Counted from the stretch's first letter, positions 1 to 11,849 are shown. The stretch is 64,000 bases of DNA from Erodium maritimum (GCA_963921825.1 OY997596.1:9305001-9369000); one strand, 5' to 3'. Notes: generated by a model not told the origin, from the letters alone. Numbers and translations are program-made.

Positions 1-30
1 ACTCTTAGACCTTCATCACTGTAAAACCAG

Positions 31-288
31 AGGATCCCAGTGTGGTGGAGGTGGTACTGCTGGGCATGCCCGGTTGCTTGGACCTTGTATGGATTGGTTA
101 CATCGCAGTTTGGAGATATAAAGGATGAGATGGAGACGGGTGTGACTGTGGAAGATTTTCTAAGAGATTACTTCGGTTTCAAGCATGATTTCTTAGGTAT
201 AGTTGCTGTTGTTATTGTCTTCATCCCAGTGCTCTTTGCGTTTATCTTCGCTACTGCAATTATGGTCCTCAACTTCCAAAAGAGATGA
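31..288 (+). CDS. PDR/ABCG full-size ABC transporter, last exon only (5' part outside window)
   Basis: The reading frame after the CAG acceptor at 28-30 starts RIPVWWRW and ends with the NFQKR carboxyl terminus typical of plant pleiotropic drug resistance (PDR, ABCG) transporters. It holds the end of the second ABC2-type membrane domain, with a hydrophobic last helix. It aligns almost residue for residue with the last exon of the complete PDR gene at 37151-37411 ([34 protein letters not shown]), and the splice position is the same. It is therefore the 3' end of a tandem paralogue in the same orientation. PDR proteins are plasma-membrane exporters of terpenoids, phenolics or hormones; the substrate cannot be told from this exon. 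Stop TGA is at 286-288. Confidence 0.93.
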   Translation, partial: RIPVWWRWYCWACPVAWTLYGLVTSQFGDIKDEMETGVTVEDFLRDYFGFKHDFLGIVAVVIVFIPVLFAFIFATAIMVLNFQKR

Positions 289-524
289 CTAAGTTACTTC
301 ATATGTATTAAGGATTAAACTCAGAGACAAAAATGTCTTCGTGTCCAATTTATTTGTCAAGAGTTTTGTTGTATAATATGTGGCATTGCAGGTATGAGGT
401 TGTGAAATTATGTTGCTTGGGATGAATCAAGATAGACGAATAAATACAATTTATCAGTAACAAATTATGAAAAAGGATTGACCACGGAGTTAGTCCTGAT
501 GGGTTGTTGCTCTCTTTTGTTTGT
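289..524 (+). other. 3' flank / probable 3' UTR of the upstream PDR gene
   Basis: AT-rich non-coding sequence directly after the stop codon, ending at the target site of the next retroelement. No clear polyadenylation signal was chosen; AATAAA-like sequence (gaataaata) lies near 440. Confidence 0.5.
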
Positions 525-541
525 CTAACATCGATATGTTT

Positions 542-2245
542 TATTTATTTATCAGCAAATCAAATTTAAATTACCGGCTCTTTAAAGTAAAGAGCGCGGG
601 GCGGAACGAAAACAACATAGGAGCATTCTTTGTAGGAACCTCAAACACCAGAGCCCCACAGCCGGAGATGAAATCAGATTACAACTCAAGAAACCACCAA
701 ACACAAATAGCAAACCTATGCTATGAACATCAACAACCCAACAACCTGGGTGTCAACCGAAAAACAAAGTCCTAAAGACCAGATTTTTCAAACATGAAGC
801 ACACTAAAAGGAAAAAAAAATTGGAACCGGATTAAACAATCATTAAAAACACTTAACTGAAAAGGTCTAACATCCAGATTTTCCAACCAAGAAGAACAAA
901 CAAAACTTATTACACCCAAATCACCGGCAAAGAATGAGGAGCTCCCTGTCTCATTAGGACCATCAAACTATTACATAGATAAGACAAATAGCTAACAAGC
1001 CGACAACCAGCACTGTAAACGGCAGAGACAAAATTGATGGGCAAGACACACTAGAACTCACAAAACCTTATAACAAATTTGAAGCAATCAATCAATAGGA
1101 AAACATGCACTAATCACTCGTCGGCGGCCAACACCTATAAACCGGCGAGTCATTACCACCGAAATGGAAGGAGATCGAATAACTAAACATACAAGCTACA
1201 AGGAAAGCGAGGGGAACCACATACCAGGAGAATGGAATAACAAGTATACCTTTCCTGAAACGATGTAGTACTGAAGAAAACCTCTGACGAGATGGGGGCA
1301 ACACCACACCAGCCAACGACAGGTTCAGCTCAAACAGGACCCTAACGATCTCCCACAGAAGAAACGCTTCCCACACAGGGTCTAAGACGAGCCGCCAGAA
1401 AAACACTATGGACTGAGAAAGGAGCCGGATATCAATGGACTAGAACTCCAAGAGCAAAGAGTCAACACATCAGATCTGTAACTACACTCCCAAAGCTCCT
1501 CCATGGAAAAAGCTCGCCTCAACGACTTCGCCGCACCCAGAAGCACAAAGCTTCTAAACCATCACGACCAATCCTACCCGAACTCGACCCGTTTCAAAAA
1601 AAGTCAAAACAACCCGACCCAAACCAGAACCTGTCAAACAGACCCGACCCAAACCAGAAACTGTCAAACCGACCCGACCCGGACTGGTCCGGACCAAACC
1701 CTACCCGACCCAAGACCCGAACTCGAGCCGACCAAGCCCGTTCCAACCGCTTACGAAGAAATATACAGAATAACACACCCATAAACCAAACTCTGGACAA
1801 CCCACGACGACCCGCCGGCGAGAGAGGAGACCTTCCAAAGGCTAACAACAAGCACAAAGACGACCCCTAACAACCCCTGAACCAGGGAGGTAGACGCCGA
1901 AGAAGGTAGGGGCGGTAGATCTGAACGGAATGGATCCACCCCCCCCCCCCCCTCGAGAAGCCAACTCTGACCGAAACCAAGACACGCCCTTCTAACCTTC
2001 AACAACGACCTCAAACTTCACCGGCGAACTACGAGCTCCGGAAGTCGAACACGAGGGGCCAGACAAAGCCATGAGTAGGAGTAGAGGAAAGATAAACAGG
2101 AGAGGGGGAAAAAGAGGAAGGAGTGGAAGGAAAATCCTCTGCAAGCAACAACTATGGCCGGAGCCAAGGTTGTCGCTGACGGGTGGAACGGGAGTTTTCA
2201 GCGCATTAAGGGAAAAGAGGGTTTTTTCTATAGAGAGGATGCTAC
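542..2245 (-). mobile_element. Non-autonomous L1-like LINE derivative, antisense
   Basis: The element is bounded by a 17-bp target-site duplication with one mismatch: CTAACATCGATATGTTT at 525-541 and CTAACATGGATATGTTT at 2246-2262. On the minus strand it starts near 2245, passes a T/C-rich leader and a region of GGGTCGGGT-type repeats (about 1600-1740), and ends in TTTGCTGATAAATAAATAAA, a LINE-like A-rich tail. No endonuclease or reverse transcriptase is visible; the ORFs present are short and unlike known proteins. The GCTGATAAA end matches the 3' ends of the LINE at 15306-25328 and the element at 25369-26724, so it was probably mobilised in trans by an L1-type LINE. A 12-base C run lies around 1940-1952. 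Confidence 0.8.
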
Positions 2246-2601
2246 CTAACATGGATATGTTTGATGACTCTCTTTAGGTGTAGTTGTGATTTGTGAAACG
2301 AAGGGACTTTCTTTATCTTCTTCTTTATGTTTGGTCAGGTTATAAGATGTAGGGAAAACTACGATTACATATCCGTAACTTGATACGATTTTCTGTTTAT
2401 AGTTGTAACCATTTTCTTCTTTCGTCCAATTTTTTCATTAATTTATTGTCCACTTTTTCAGAAATGTCCAAAATACTCTTTGTTATACAACCCTAAACTA
2501 ACTCCAACCCTAAATCTATCTGCAACCCTAAACCCAACCCTAAATTTTTATTTTTTTAAATAAAAATTAAAGTAAAATTTTGAAAATCATAATTATTAAA
2601 A

Positions 2602-3090
2602 GGGTTTACTCCATGTCCTAACCTCGTACTACACTTAATTGTCAAATCCGCACCCAAGCTTTGGAAAATTGTCAAGTAGTAACGAATTTCAAAACTGAAT
2701 TATTAAAAATCAAAAAGTATTGTTTAAATTGACTTTTTTCGTGAACAGTGAATCACGTGCTGCCCACGTGACTCATTTTATAATGGAGCTTGCGTGAGCT
2801 GAGGTCACGAAGAGATGAAATTCGAAGCTTGGACACAAAGAGATGAAGTTCGAAGAGCTGAGATGAAGAGATTAGGTCACAAAGAGATGAAGTTAGGCCA
2901 AGTTAACATCCGTAGGAAGAACATATTTGAGGGTAAACTCGACTTTTCACGTGGCCAAGTTAACGTCCGTTTAAAATTAGAAACAATTGGCAATTTCAGT
3001 TAATTGACCGTTACTATATGGCAATTTCAATTGTACAGGTTTGGATTTAACAATTTCTGAAAGTTGGGCGTTAGGACATGGAGTAACCCC
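2602..3090. mobile_element. Mutator-like MITE with 9-bp TSD
   Basis: Terminal inverted repeat GGGTTTACTCCATGTCCTAA on the left pairs with the complement of the right end (GTTAGGACATGGAGTAACCC). It is flanked by a perfect 9-bp duplication TTATTAAAA at 2593-2601 and 3091-3099. Inside, imperfect copies of CAAAGAGATGAAGTT (2810-2900) keep a short ORF open, but no protein family is recognisable. Confidence 0.85.
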
Positions 3091-3808
3091 TTATTAAAAT
3101 AAATTATAAAAACAATTATTTTGAAAATTCATTTTTTATTTACTAGTAAGATGAAAATGCACTTCACTATTAAAAAAATTAAAATTATATTGTTGATGAA
3201 TAAAAAAAATACCATATTTATTCTTAAAAAATTAAATAAAACAAAAAAAATCATAAACCTATCTTATCCTTTTGACCTCCTTCATTTGTTCTAAAAAAAC
3301 TGATCTAATCATGGAACACTCCGATCAGACCACGGTTCTTCGTGAGCAGACTTGGTGAACAGATCTAGAGGAGAGAGGGACGTCGTTCGTCCCAGGTTCT
3401 TCGAGTCTCCATGTTCGCCCGACACGGTGAGGGAGTAGAGAGAGGGGCGGTAGTGAGGGAGGAGAGAGGAGCCGCCGCCAGACCTCGACATCCATTATTA
3501 TTATTAATGGGAAATCCATTTTTTATATATAAATATGAAATATTAATAAAATTTGAATTAATAATAAAAATATTTGAATAATAATAATAATAATAAATAA
3601 ATAAATAGTAATATTAAAAAGAGAAATATTGGAAAAAATAAGTATTAAAAAAGAATTATTAATAAATTTTAAAGAATATTAAGAATAATTAATAAAAAAC
3701 ATTTCAGATTTATCAAAAAATATTTCCGTTTTTTAAAATTAATTCAAAATAAAGATAAAGTAATTAATAAGTGAAATTAAATAAAAATAATTAGAAAATT
3801 AAAATTAA

Positions 3809-4236
3809 GGGTAAACTACAAATGCGTACCCTGAAGTTGTCACGTTTAACCGATGATTACCCTGAAGTTTAAAGTTAACTGATGCATACCCTAAAGTTAC
3901 GAGTTGTAACTCAAAACCCCTTATTGTCAGCTAATTTGACGAAAATACCCTCAACCACACTTCAATAATTATGTTAAAAAATTATTTTAAAATTACTTTT
4001 GTTATATATATATTTACTTATTAAATGACTTCATTTTTATTTAAAAAATGACTTCATTTTTATTTTTTAAAAATTATTTTAAAAAATCACTGAGGGTATT
4101 TTCGTCATTTTTAGCTGACAGTAAGGGGTTTTGAGTTACAACTCGTAACTTCAGGGTATGCATCAGTTAACTTTAAACTTCAGGGTAATCATCAGATAAA
4201 CGTGACAACTTCAGGGTATGCATTTGTAGTTTACCC
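3809..4236. mobile_element. Foldback Mutator-like MITE with 9-bp TSD
   Basis: Long inverted arms of about 145 bp (3809-3957 and 4093-4236) begin GGGTAAACTACAAATGC and contain several CCCTGAAGTT motifs. A 9-bp duplication TAAAATTAA lies at 3800-3808 and 4237-4245. The loop is AT-rich. The transcript would form a near-complete hairpin, a typical source of siRNA. It has no coding capacity. Confidence 0.88.
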
Positions 4237-4708
4237 TAAAATTAAAGAAAAACCTAAAATGAATAATGAATGGTAGGTTTGTGTAATATTAGAGGGTAGT
4301 TGAGGTTATTTTTGTTATTTTACAACAAAAGACTAGTATAGTTGGACGAAATAGGATAAATCGTTAAATGTGGAAACATGAATGTAGGTATCAGTTAAAG
4401 AAAAAACTTGAAGGTATGTATCAGACAATCGTATCAAGTTACAGATATGTAATTGTAGTTTTTCCAAAAAGTTAATATTAAATGAGAATCTCATATAATA
4501 TTAAGTCTTAGCTCGCCTTGTATAGTTAGGGTCCACATCCTCTAGTGGATAAGAAACTGTTTCTCTTGGGGTGATAGAGGTTTCCATATGAAGCCGTTTA
4601 TTAGTGATCGTGATGATACCTTGGCTAGTGGCTTCCTTAGCCTAGGCTTTTCAGCCTTTCTGTTCCTTGCTACTTGTCGCTTCTAAGGCTTCATATATCC
4701 CTTGAAAG

Positions 4709-5531
4709 CAGGCATGTAAAAATCGGGCTGGGCACCCGCCTAGGCGCCCAAATGGGCAATGGCGCCCGATTTTTTATGGGTCGGGCGGCCCAACCCGATT
4801 CAAGCAATTAATCGGCGACTTGGTCGATTAATCAGCCCAATCGTCGATTAATCGGCCCAATAACCAATTAATCGGCCCAATCACGCCGAGCCCAAAAAAA
4901 ATGAAAAAAAAAACGAAAAAATTTAAACTAATAAAAGGCTACAACTTGAACCTTTTTTTTTTAATTCGTTATTAAAGTTGAGCCCCAAAAAAGATGGAGC
5001 CCAAAATTAGCCAAGAATTAAGTGATTAATAGTTGGCACAAGGGATAGACTTTTATAGAAGAAAAGAAGAGAGTGTTAGTGAAACTTGGGCGATGTGGGA
5101 CTTTGAAATGGTTGATTTGAAATACTTGCATGCTATACCAATATTTATACTTTACAAACTAAACATTGCTATTAAATTGTGCTAGTTGAGTTGGTTGTGG
5201 ACACTTTAATCAAGTGTTAGGTCTTGAGTTCAAATCACCTTATTGATATTTTTTGTCAAATTATATTGTTTTTTAGGATGATATGATATTTTTAGACTAT
5301 ATATATACATGTTTTAGTTGGTGTAAAGTTTATCTTATATATATATATAATCTTTAATTTTCTTAATATTTTCATATAGTATAATATTAAATTTGATAAT
5401 CTATATTTATTAATAATAAAAAAATAAAAAATACACATCCGATTAATCCCCGATTAATCTCCGATTAATCCCCGCCTAGCGCCTAGGACCCCTCGCCGCC
5501 CGATTGGCGCCTAGCGATTTTTACAACACTG
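4709..5531. mobile_element. Non-autonomous hAT-type element
   Basis: The right end CGATTTTTACAACACTG and the left end CAGGCATGTAAAAATCGGG are inverted, with the left terminus mutated from the expected CAGTGTTGT. An 8-bp duplication CTTGAAAG at 4701-4708 and 5532-5539 fits hAT transposition. Subterminal regions carry repeated GATTAAT, GGCGCC and CCTAGGCGCC motifs, usual for hAT transposase binding regions. The interior is AT-rich with no transposase. Confidence 0.9.
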
Positions 5532-5539
5532 CTTGAAAG

Positions 5540-5983
5540 TAGTCTCTTGGCTTTCCTTCCACCAACTAGGATCCGGGGTATGAGTATAGATCGTATGTCT
5601 CGTGACTTTGATGTTTCCTCTCGTGATGGGTTCTTCAAAAGGGTGTTATCAGGCATGGTATTCGGCGTTTTATCGTGGTGAGGTTTGGAAAATGATTATT
5701 GAAATTAAAATAAATTTCTTGTAAAGTCCAATTACAATGACAAACAAATTTCAAAGATGGGTTTTGAATATAAAGAAGGAAAAGCGATCTAGGGTATCGA
5801 CTAAGTCTTAATACAACAATATAGTTATCGAGAATCTGACTTACAATTACACACAAGACTAGTCTAGAGGCAGCATGAGTTCTCTCAGATAATCATAAGC
5901 ATCTCACGATCGAATTAGAATCCTATTATTATACAACTATCGAATTATCTCCAACATCGGTGTAGAGAGACCTAAAGCACTAT
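5540..5983. other. Non-coding spacer, no gene recognised
   Basis: This is the flank of the hAT insertion and of the LTR that begins at 5984. It resumes the sequence seen before 4701. A short minus-strand ORF (5635-5856) has no recognisable similarity. Confidence 0.5.
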
Positions 5984-6566
5984 TGTCACGCCCCAAATCC
6001 AGTTTTGACCGGACTCGAGACGTGAGCTAAGAAAGATAATAAATAAAGTAAACTTAAAACGAATTAAAATTTAAAAAGATAAACCAACCAATAAGTCTGA
6101 TAAAATGAGTCAACATCTCGAAAGTCAAATAAGGAAGACATTGGTTAGTACATAAAAAGAGAGTACATCTCAACTAAATGATAAACCCCCGGAATCTCGA
6201 TGAGCTCCCGCGCTCTGAGACATCCTCTAAACCAACTCGCGATCAAAACCTGTAAAACAGTAAAAACAGAGGGGATGAGCTTTCGCTCAGTAGGAAAAAG
6301 TAGTAACGTGAAAGGACTTCCGCTTCGTCATCATAATTACTAAATTAATAACACTTACTAAATAATAGTAACATAAACAGAAGCCAACAAGAACACAACT
6401 TTATCGACAATGGAACCAAGCTAAAGAAACATACAAAACAATAGAACATTATACTGCTATAACCACTACGAACGTCACTCAAGGCGACATCACATGAACG
6501 TAAGATAAGTAAACCATGATACTCTGAATAACACGTGCAGCTCAACATATCGTACCAGAACCCGAC

Positions 6567-6915
6567 ATCGGTCTAGATATCTTCCCGGACACACAACATC
6601 GGGGTGAAACATATACATCATAAAAGAATACTCCCTCGGTCTAGATGTCTTCCCGGACACACAACATCGGGGTGAAACAATACATCATACCGGAATACCC
6701 ATCGGTCTAGATGTCTTCCCAGGCACACAACATCGGCGTGAACAACATACATCATACATCATACCGGAATACCCATCGGTCTAGATGTCTTCCCGGACAC
6801 ACAACATCGGGGTGAAACAACATACATCATACCGGAATACCCGTCGGTCTAGATGTCTTCCCGGAACGCATCATCGGAGTAAATCTCATAACAAACATAC
6901 CGGACCGGCACACAC
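6567..6915 (-). repeat. Tandem array of about 70-bp units in LTR copy A
   Basis: About five units share CGGTCTAGATGTCTTCCCGG followed by ACACAACATCGGGGTGAAAC and a CATACCGGAATACCC spacer. Unit starts lie near 6569, 6637, 6704, 6776 and 6844. Related but diverged motifs occur in LTR copies D, E and B. Confidence 0.85.
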
Positions 6916-7691
6916 CTCGTTCGGGTATCTTCCCGTCGCACGGGGTATAAGCCACAACACACAATACCATACCAAACATGTTACACCGACTTAGAAGGTA
7001 AAAGTAAATTTAAACACCGAAATTTAGTCCAAAACAACAATCTCAATGCCATCCAATCTTACCGATACAACTTACCAAGCACACCACATCGGTCTATCAT
7101 TCACCCGATCATATCACAAGACAACAATTCATATCACATTCAACACATTCATTCATCCAATCATATCATGAGACAACAACCCATATCACATCCTAATAGC
7201 ATAACATGATTCTTAAATTAACCAAGGAATATACTATACATCAACATTAAAGGACTACTAGCCACAATCAAACACAAACAACACACACAATCCTAAGGCA
7301 CGACATGGCTACATGTGATTCTAAAGCACGCCAATTCCCATAATTTAAATACGAGTATACTAGTTAATCACATCCTATATGCAAGCTAAGACTTTACCGG
7401 TTATTAACGTCCTATATGCATACTATTGACATTGCTTAATTAAAATGGTAATTACTACTCTGCCCTACCTCGAGTGCTATCCAAACGCTTAGTCAACGCC
7501 TAGTAGTCTCCTCCTCCGAGCTCGAGAATAACGTCTAGGATCACAAAGCAGTACTAGAATTAACAATCATTCAAGGGTCGTTTTAAAGAGAAATTACCTA
7601 AATTACTCATAACAATTAAAACATGGGCCATAGGGAAAATTGGGCCAGAACAAGGCCCAATTCGGGCGGCCCACAGACCCAACACTCGGCC

Positions 7692-7942
7692 CGGTCCGTG
7701 CCCCTCAGAGGCCTGGTCAGAGGCCCGAACTGTGCCTCTTAGAGGGCCGGTTAGGGACCCGGACCGTGCCCCTCAGAGGGCCGGCCAGAGGCCCGGACCG
7801 TGCCACTCAGAGGGCCGGTCAGGGACCCGGACCGTTCCCCTCAGAGGGTCGGCACCAAGCTAGGACCGTGCCACTCAGAGGGCCGGTCAGAGACCCTCTC
7901 CGTGCCGCTCAGAGGGCCGGCCAAAGGCCCTTTCCGTGCCAA
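7692..7942 (-). repeat. 34-bp GC-rich minisatellite in LTR copy A
   Basis: About seven units of roughly 34 bp, typified by GTGCCACTCAGAGGGCCGGT and CAGGGACCCGGACC. Because 34 is not a multiple of three, the array is open in several frames and gives spurious proline/arginine-rich ORFs (7640-8110); these are not genes. Confidence 0.88.
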
Positions 7943-8879
7943 ACTGGACAGAAACCACCTTCTTCTTCCCCCAACTTCGTTCCCACGAATTTTTACATCA
8001 AAAACTCCATTGCTAACCTCATAAACTCCAAAATCAGTCATCAAACCCCCCCAAACTTCACTACCCAAGATGAGTTTCATCAAAACAATCAAAACCCACA
8101 AGATTCCTAGCTAAAACTTCCATTTCTCTTCACTAAACAATCATCTAACAACAAATAACTTAAAACCCATCTAGTTCATGCAATTTCTATAGAAACCCAT
8201 AACTCCAAATTGTTTGAAAGTATATTGTTAGAGCTTACTTACCTTGGGGATGAAGAGGTGATGAAGATGAAGGTGTTTTGAAGAAGTTTTGTGATGAAAA
8301 TCCCTTAAAGTTGCTTCATTTCTTCACTATCTTCTTCTCTAAGAAATGGTATCTTCCACTTCTCTTCCTCTCTCTATAAATTTCGGCCAACACAAAGAAT
8401 GAGCTGAAATGTGCTCTCAATTGATCCCTTTAACCTAAAGTAAGGTGGACCAAAATACCCCCTAACTCCCTTTCTTCTATTTTGGCACATAAGAGGGCAA
8501 ATGAGTCTTTCTAGACCCATTTCTTCTCCTCCAAGCCAACATGGACACATGTCCATGTGGGGTCCACCTCTACCCCAAAATATCTCAGCCACTTAATTTA
8601 AATTCGATAAAGTTCCGAATTTGGCCCCGTTGACCCGAAATTGACTTTTTCGTAAAACTGGTCATTTGAAAGGAAACGAACCAGCTAAACTAACCATAAC
8701 GACGGCTAACCTTTTTGGGTCCCAGAAAGGTCCCGAATGACTCCCGGAGTCATCGGTTGACTTTTTCGGCCGAAAGTCAACTTTCGCCAAAAATCGCCGG
8801 TTCGACCGGGATCGACCGGGGCGGTTCTTACAATCTACCCTCTTAAAGAAATTTCGTCCACGAAATTTAAAATGATCGT

Positions 8880-9095
8880 ACCTCAAGGGTCGAACAGGTT
8901 GGGGTACTTCGCTCGAACCTCATCCTCGCGCTCCTAGGTCGACTCTGCTCCGTGGTGCCGCCACTGCACCCGGACCAGTCTGATGGTCTTGCCACGCATG
9001 ACCTGCTCCCGCGCATCCAGATACCTGACTGGCTGCTCCTCATACGAAACATCCTCGGCTACCTCGATGTCCGTCCACTCAATTGTGAAGACCGC
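8880..9095 (-). pseudogene. Chromodomain end of Gypsy pol, with an internal stop
   Basis: Minus-strand translation gives an acidic linker (EWTDIEVAEDVSYEEQPVRY), then LDAREQVMRGKTIRLVRVQW and RHHGAEST, a TAG where the family has tryptophan (TWE), and finally EREDEVRAKYPNLF before the true stop. This is the carboxyl-terminal chromodomain of chromovirus integrase, which targets insertion to heterochromatin marks. The TGG to TAG change and the truncation show the copy is dead. It continues the reading frame of 11850-12058, from which it was separated by a nested LTR. Confidence 0.88.
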
Positions 9096-11849
9096 CTCGG
9101 TTAAATTAATTAAAATATTAAAATAATTCGTTTAGGAACGTCGGTGTTGGAAAGCGGGTTAAATTTTTGGATCTAGTGCGAAAGAAAAAGAGAAAAAGAA
9201 GAAGAAGGATATGGGTCAGGTCAGCCAATTGGGCCGGCCCAACTAGCCAACCCAGCCCACTCGGTTCTGCCTCAACCCTATTTCGCGTCTCCTTCTTCTT
9301 CTACGCGTGCACGCGTCCCGAGAGAGAACCAGAGCCGCCCCTATCCTCTCTCGACCCTTCCTCCTCGCTCTCACCCTCCCCCTTCTCTCTCTTACCGTTG
9401 AGCCTCGTCGTGCCCTTACCCTCCGAGTGCAGATCGAACCACGCCTGTGTAGAACACGGGACGCCATCTCCGGAGATCCCTCGACTTGGTTCTGCTCATC
9501 CGGTTACGAATCGCGCGCGCCGGTGACTGAGAAGGTAGTTCTCTCCCTCTCTCTCTTCCCGTTCAGCCCCGCCGCCGTCGACGCCACCAGAGATTCGAGG
9601 CGATGCTGGCTCGGACGAAGTCAGCCGGAATGACGCCGACGAAGTCCTCATCTCGCCAGATCTGAGAGGAAAGAGGCGTGGGACCGCGCGTCAGCCTCCA
9701 CCTCGCCTCCCTGGCCACGCCGTAGTTCTGGCGCCTCACCCAGCCGTCACTGTGCATCCTCTAAGCTTCACTGCCGCCGTGGTCGCCACCGGAGCAAACC
9801 CTCGCCGCCTCGCCGTCGTGACCGAGCACCAAATCCAGAACCAGTTAGAGTTGGGCCTTGGGCCAGGTCTAAACCACGCGATGCTCGGGCCTTGGGGCCA
9901 GGATGGATCTCGGGCCAGCCTAGGCCTCGAGCCAGGCCCAGGTTCCTGGGCCGGTTCTGGACTCAGGTCCAGACCTAGGTCAGAGCCGGGTTTGGGTCGG
10001 GTCTGGGGCCAGGTTTGGGTCGGGTCTGGGGCCAGGTTCGGGTCGGTCTGGGTCAGGTCCGGGTCAGGGTTCGGATCTGGGTCGGACTCGGGTCGGATCC
10101 GGGTCAAGGCAATTCAAATAATAAATTAATTAATTTAAAAGGATTTAAATCAGATAAATCAAAGTACTTAAATTAGAGGACTTAACCGGTGAATTAAAGG
10201 ACTTACCTGTTAATTTAGAGGACCGTTACGGACTGGACCGGGACTGATTACCGTCCCTTTTTGTTAAACCTAGGCTTGGACCTCGATCGTGGAGAAGACC
10301 GGAGGTAGGCCCGGAAGTCAGCAGCTAGGAGTCGTAGTTGTTGGTTCGCCTTGAGGTAGGGAAAAGTAGCGAATACCAGTTTAATTACGGAAAGTTACTA
10401 GTATGCATGCTAGGTAATAATAAAGCTGGAACGATCGTTTATGTTATAAAATAATCGAACGTGTCTTAGTAACATGTAGGATGTGATTCACTAGTGTTAG
10501 CCTCTTTCAATATTCTGGGAAATTTCCGTGTTGGTAGATGGGCCATGTCGAGCCTTAGGATTGCGTGTTGTGTGTTATAACTGCTGTGTGAGAGTCTAAA
10601 TAAGATTATACTCGGTGTTTCATGATTGTGATTGTGTGTGGGCAAGTGTGTCGTGTTTGTCGTAATGTGAATCCTTGATTGTGATATGACCGGGTGATTG
10701 ATAGACCGGTTTGTGTGTTATGGTGAGTTTGGTCTGGCTGGTATACCGGGGTTGAACTATGTCTTTATGATGCGTGTTATACTCTTGATGTGTGTTACCG
10801 GAGTGGTACTTACACCGAGGGATAGTTCCGGTGTAGTGTATCGAGGCCAAGGATGGCGTGATTGATACCCCGAGTCTCTGTGACGGGAGGACTTACGACC
10901 GAGGTATGTGCCGGTCCGTTGTACGTGAGGCCCTGAGTCTACGTGACAGGAAGACATCCGACTGAGGGATTTCCGGTCTGGGATGTTACCCCGAGTCTAC
11001 GTGACAGGAAGATGTCGGGACCGAGGCTTCGTGATCCGGTACGACATAAATGGAACGGGTTGTGATAGCCGAAGACGTTGGAAATGGGTGTATAAAGTTG
11101 CGTGTTGGACATGCGGGTCGTATTGGGCCTACAGGTCGTGATTGGCCCTACGGGTCGTATTGGGCCTACGGGTCGTGGTTAGGCCTCCGGGTCGTGTTCT
11201 ACCCCGATGATCTACGGTCCCTTGGGGACATTTCCGGGCCCTCCGATGAGATGCGTTCCTAGGGAACGTTTCCGGTCGCCCCGACGCATGTGTCTCCTCT
11301 GGACCGAGGGACTATTCGATATGATACGATGACTCTCCGGTATGTGATGATGGAGTTCGGGTACTGCGGTACGGGACGTGTGCTGGTTTCTTTTGTGTGT
11401 GATACGTGTGCTGTTTGGTTATTGTTTATTGTGTGAACGCGGTCGTTTGAGTGTGTTGTAAGTTCGGCTATGAACCTCGGATTGGCAGTTAGTTATGTTG
11501 TACTAGTATGCCCTAATTGGACGGTTACTCGTGGTGGTGAGCCGATGTTCATTACCTTAACTACTTTCTCTACTGGGCGAAAGCTCACCCCTTACCTTGT
11601 TGTGTTTCAGGTGTTGAGCGAGATTTGTGCTAGCAGGACACAATTAAGCTTGGGAGCTGGCGAGTCTTGTCTAGTAGGTCTAGAGACGTACTGTATATTT
11701 TAGACTAAACACTGCTTTTACTCGGTTTCCGAATTACAGATTATTATTTTCAGAGTTTCGTTTGATGCTTATTTAATTGTTTTACTTAAATTATTTATTA
11801 TTTTTAGTTCACGTCTCGAGTCCGGTCAAAATCGGATTTGGGGCGTGAC
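9096..11849 (+). mobile_element. 5'-truncated LTR (copy B) nested in chromovirus pol
   Basis: Plus-strand sequence ending GGATTTGGGGCGTGACA, the 3' terminus of the same LTR family, interrupts the pol frame between residues HVI (11850 side) and the chromodomain linker (9095 side). The family 5' end (TGTAAGAACCGC) is missing at 9096, so the LTR start and its left duplication were deleted. It carries a G-rich repeat region (about 9940-10105) and, at about 11110-11190, repeats of GGGCCTACGGGTCGT shared with copy F. The conserved TACTGGGCGAAAGCTCACCC motif is at 11571-11590. Confidence 0.85.
9940..10105 (+). repeat. G-rich minisatellite, quadruplex-prone
   Basis: Tandem GTTTGGGTCGGGTCTGGGGC-type units, followed by degenerate GGGTC repeats. 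Runs of three or four G recur every few bases on the plus strand. It occupies LTR copy B at the level where copies A, C and E have other minisatellites. The ORFs across it on both strands are low-complexity artefacts. Confidence 0.75.

Larger units (their letters stand above)
2352..4466. mobile_element. Mutator-like MITE/TIR element with two nested MITEs
   Basis: Terminal inverted repeats of about 38 bp, beginning GGGAAAACTACGATTACAT at 2352 and its near complement ending at 4466, share ACTTGATACGATT further in. The interior is AT-rich and non-coding and contains two further MITEs (2602-3090 and 3809-4236). The nested copies have 9-bp duplications and GGG termini, which suggests the same Mutator-like class for the outer element. 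I could not recognise a duplication at the outer ends, so the boundaries are uncertain. Confidence 0.6.
5984..8832 (-). repeat. 3' LTR of the chromovirus (copy A, 2.85 kb)
   Basis: On the minus strand it starts TGTAAGAACCGCCCCGG and ends GGGGCGTGACA, a TG...CA LTR. The same termini recur at 17367-19916, 44596, 53881-56618 and, inverted, at 52004 and 62311. A polypurine tract abuts its start at 8833, identifying it as a 3' LTR. It contains two tandem arrays (6567-6915 and 7692-7942) and the two conserved hairpins described in the findings. Confidence 0.9.

Noticed and set aside
1503-1857. Proline/threonine-rich ORF (DPTQTR repeats) and its antisense ORF
   Set aside because: Repeat CCCGACCCAAACCAGAAC inside a non-autonomous LINE with matching duplication; antisense to the element.
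6551-6915. Regularly spaced repeats considered as a CRISPR-like array
   Set aside because: Units of about 70 bp are tandem with no unique spacers, in a plant LTR.
7640-8110. 156-aa ORF rich in Arg, Gly and Pro
   Set aside because: It is a read-through of the 34-bp minisatellite in an antisense LTR; several frames are open for the same reason.
9167-10129. Several overlapping ORFs of 74-125 aa on both strands
   Set aside because: GC-rich LTR sequence with G-rich repeats; no conserved domain, and the region is inside a nested LTR.
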